A DNA stretch of 34,219 nt from Aestuariivita sp. (lineage in GTDB: Bacteria > Pseudomonadota > Alphaproteobacteria > Rhodobacterales > Rhodobacteraceae), in contig NZ_JAAWWD010000071.1 of NCBI RefSeq assembly GCF_021404545.1, positions 1 through 34,219 on the forward strand. Direction: 5' to 3'. The notes under the pieces were generated by a model that saw nothing but the letters and a program-made list of their open reading frames with translations, searched no databases and was not told the DNA's origin. Made by a program: the position numbers and the translations under genes. Shown here piece after piece: positions 34,171-34,219 of this stretch. The stretch's first letter is position 1. Each line of letters starts with the position of its first letter.

Positions 34171-34219
34171 TTACACTCCGATACCACCCCCCGCGCAACA
34201 ACCACCCCCCCGCCAAAAA
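34171..34219. other. Low-quality contig end
   Basis: The last ~50 bases are C-rich homopolymer-like sequence ending in AAAAA and break the RTX reading frame. Together with the poly-G left end this suggests that assembly stopped here, perhaps because RTX repeats are shared between adjacent genes. Confidence 0.5.

Noticed and set aside
33789-34205. 138-codon minus-strand frame near the right end
   Set aside because: It is out of frame with the RTX tail, which is clearly coding in the neighbouring frame.
1-34219. Mobile elements, tRNA or rRNA genes
   Set aside because: No transposase, integrase, terminal repeat pair of an insertion sequence, or RNA gene structure was seen in any gap.

Overview
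The window looks like one contig from the Roseobacter group (Rhodobacterales, Alphaproteobacteria), and from an extrachromosomal replicon. The support is a plasmid module of a solitary RPA-family replication initiator (RepA) divergent from parA-parB, a uniformly GC-rich base composition, serralysin/RTX proteins with type I secretion tails, and a rhamnose (rml) operon. Roseobacters are known to carry RepA-type 'biofilm plasmids' with a rhamnose operon that are needed for surface attachment and motility. This window fits that class, although no database search was possible. Both ends read as poor or chimeric contig termini (poly-G start, C-rich end with frame damage).

Layout. 1-3763: a 5'-damaged FG-GAP/CRTAC1 exported protein and a two-domain GDP-mannose synthesis enzyme (manC). 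3764-8053: replication and partition, with a parS-like palindrome, parB, parA, a 15-bp inverted repeat, an origin (11-bp AT-rich repeats, three 22-bp iterons, one perfect DnaA box) and repA. 8239-11266: a three-gene overlapping cassette (pyruvate-aldolase-like enzyme, KdsB-like CMP transferase, HAD phosphatase) that could make a CMP-activated 3-deoxy-ulosonic acid. 11726-15631: a 1301-residue multidomain glycosyltransferase. 15993-20178: rmlC-rmlB-rmlD-sulfotransferase-rmlA. 20197-26296: a GT2 glycosyltransferase, two more sulfotransferases, a methyltransferase and an RgpF/WbsX-type protein. 26243-29129: a KpsM/KpsE/KpsT-type ABC exporter. 29189-34170: a serralysin-type metalloprotease with a von Willebrand A domain, a small exported protein, and a truncated RTX paralogue.

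Together the genes describe supply (GDP-mannose, dTDP-L-rhamnose, probably a CMP-ulosonate), assembly, decoration (sulfation, methylation) and ABC-dependent export of a surface polysaccharide, beside large secreted calcium-binding proteins. The outer-membrane channel (Wza/KpsD type), the type I secretion ABC/MFP pair and PAPS synthesis genes are not in the window. The most original element is the aldolase/KdsB/HAD cassette next to a capsule-type glycosyltransferase: it suggests an ulosonate route that uses an HMGL-type aldolase in place of KdsA or NeuB.
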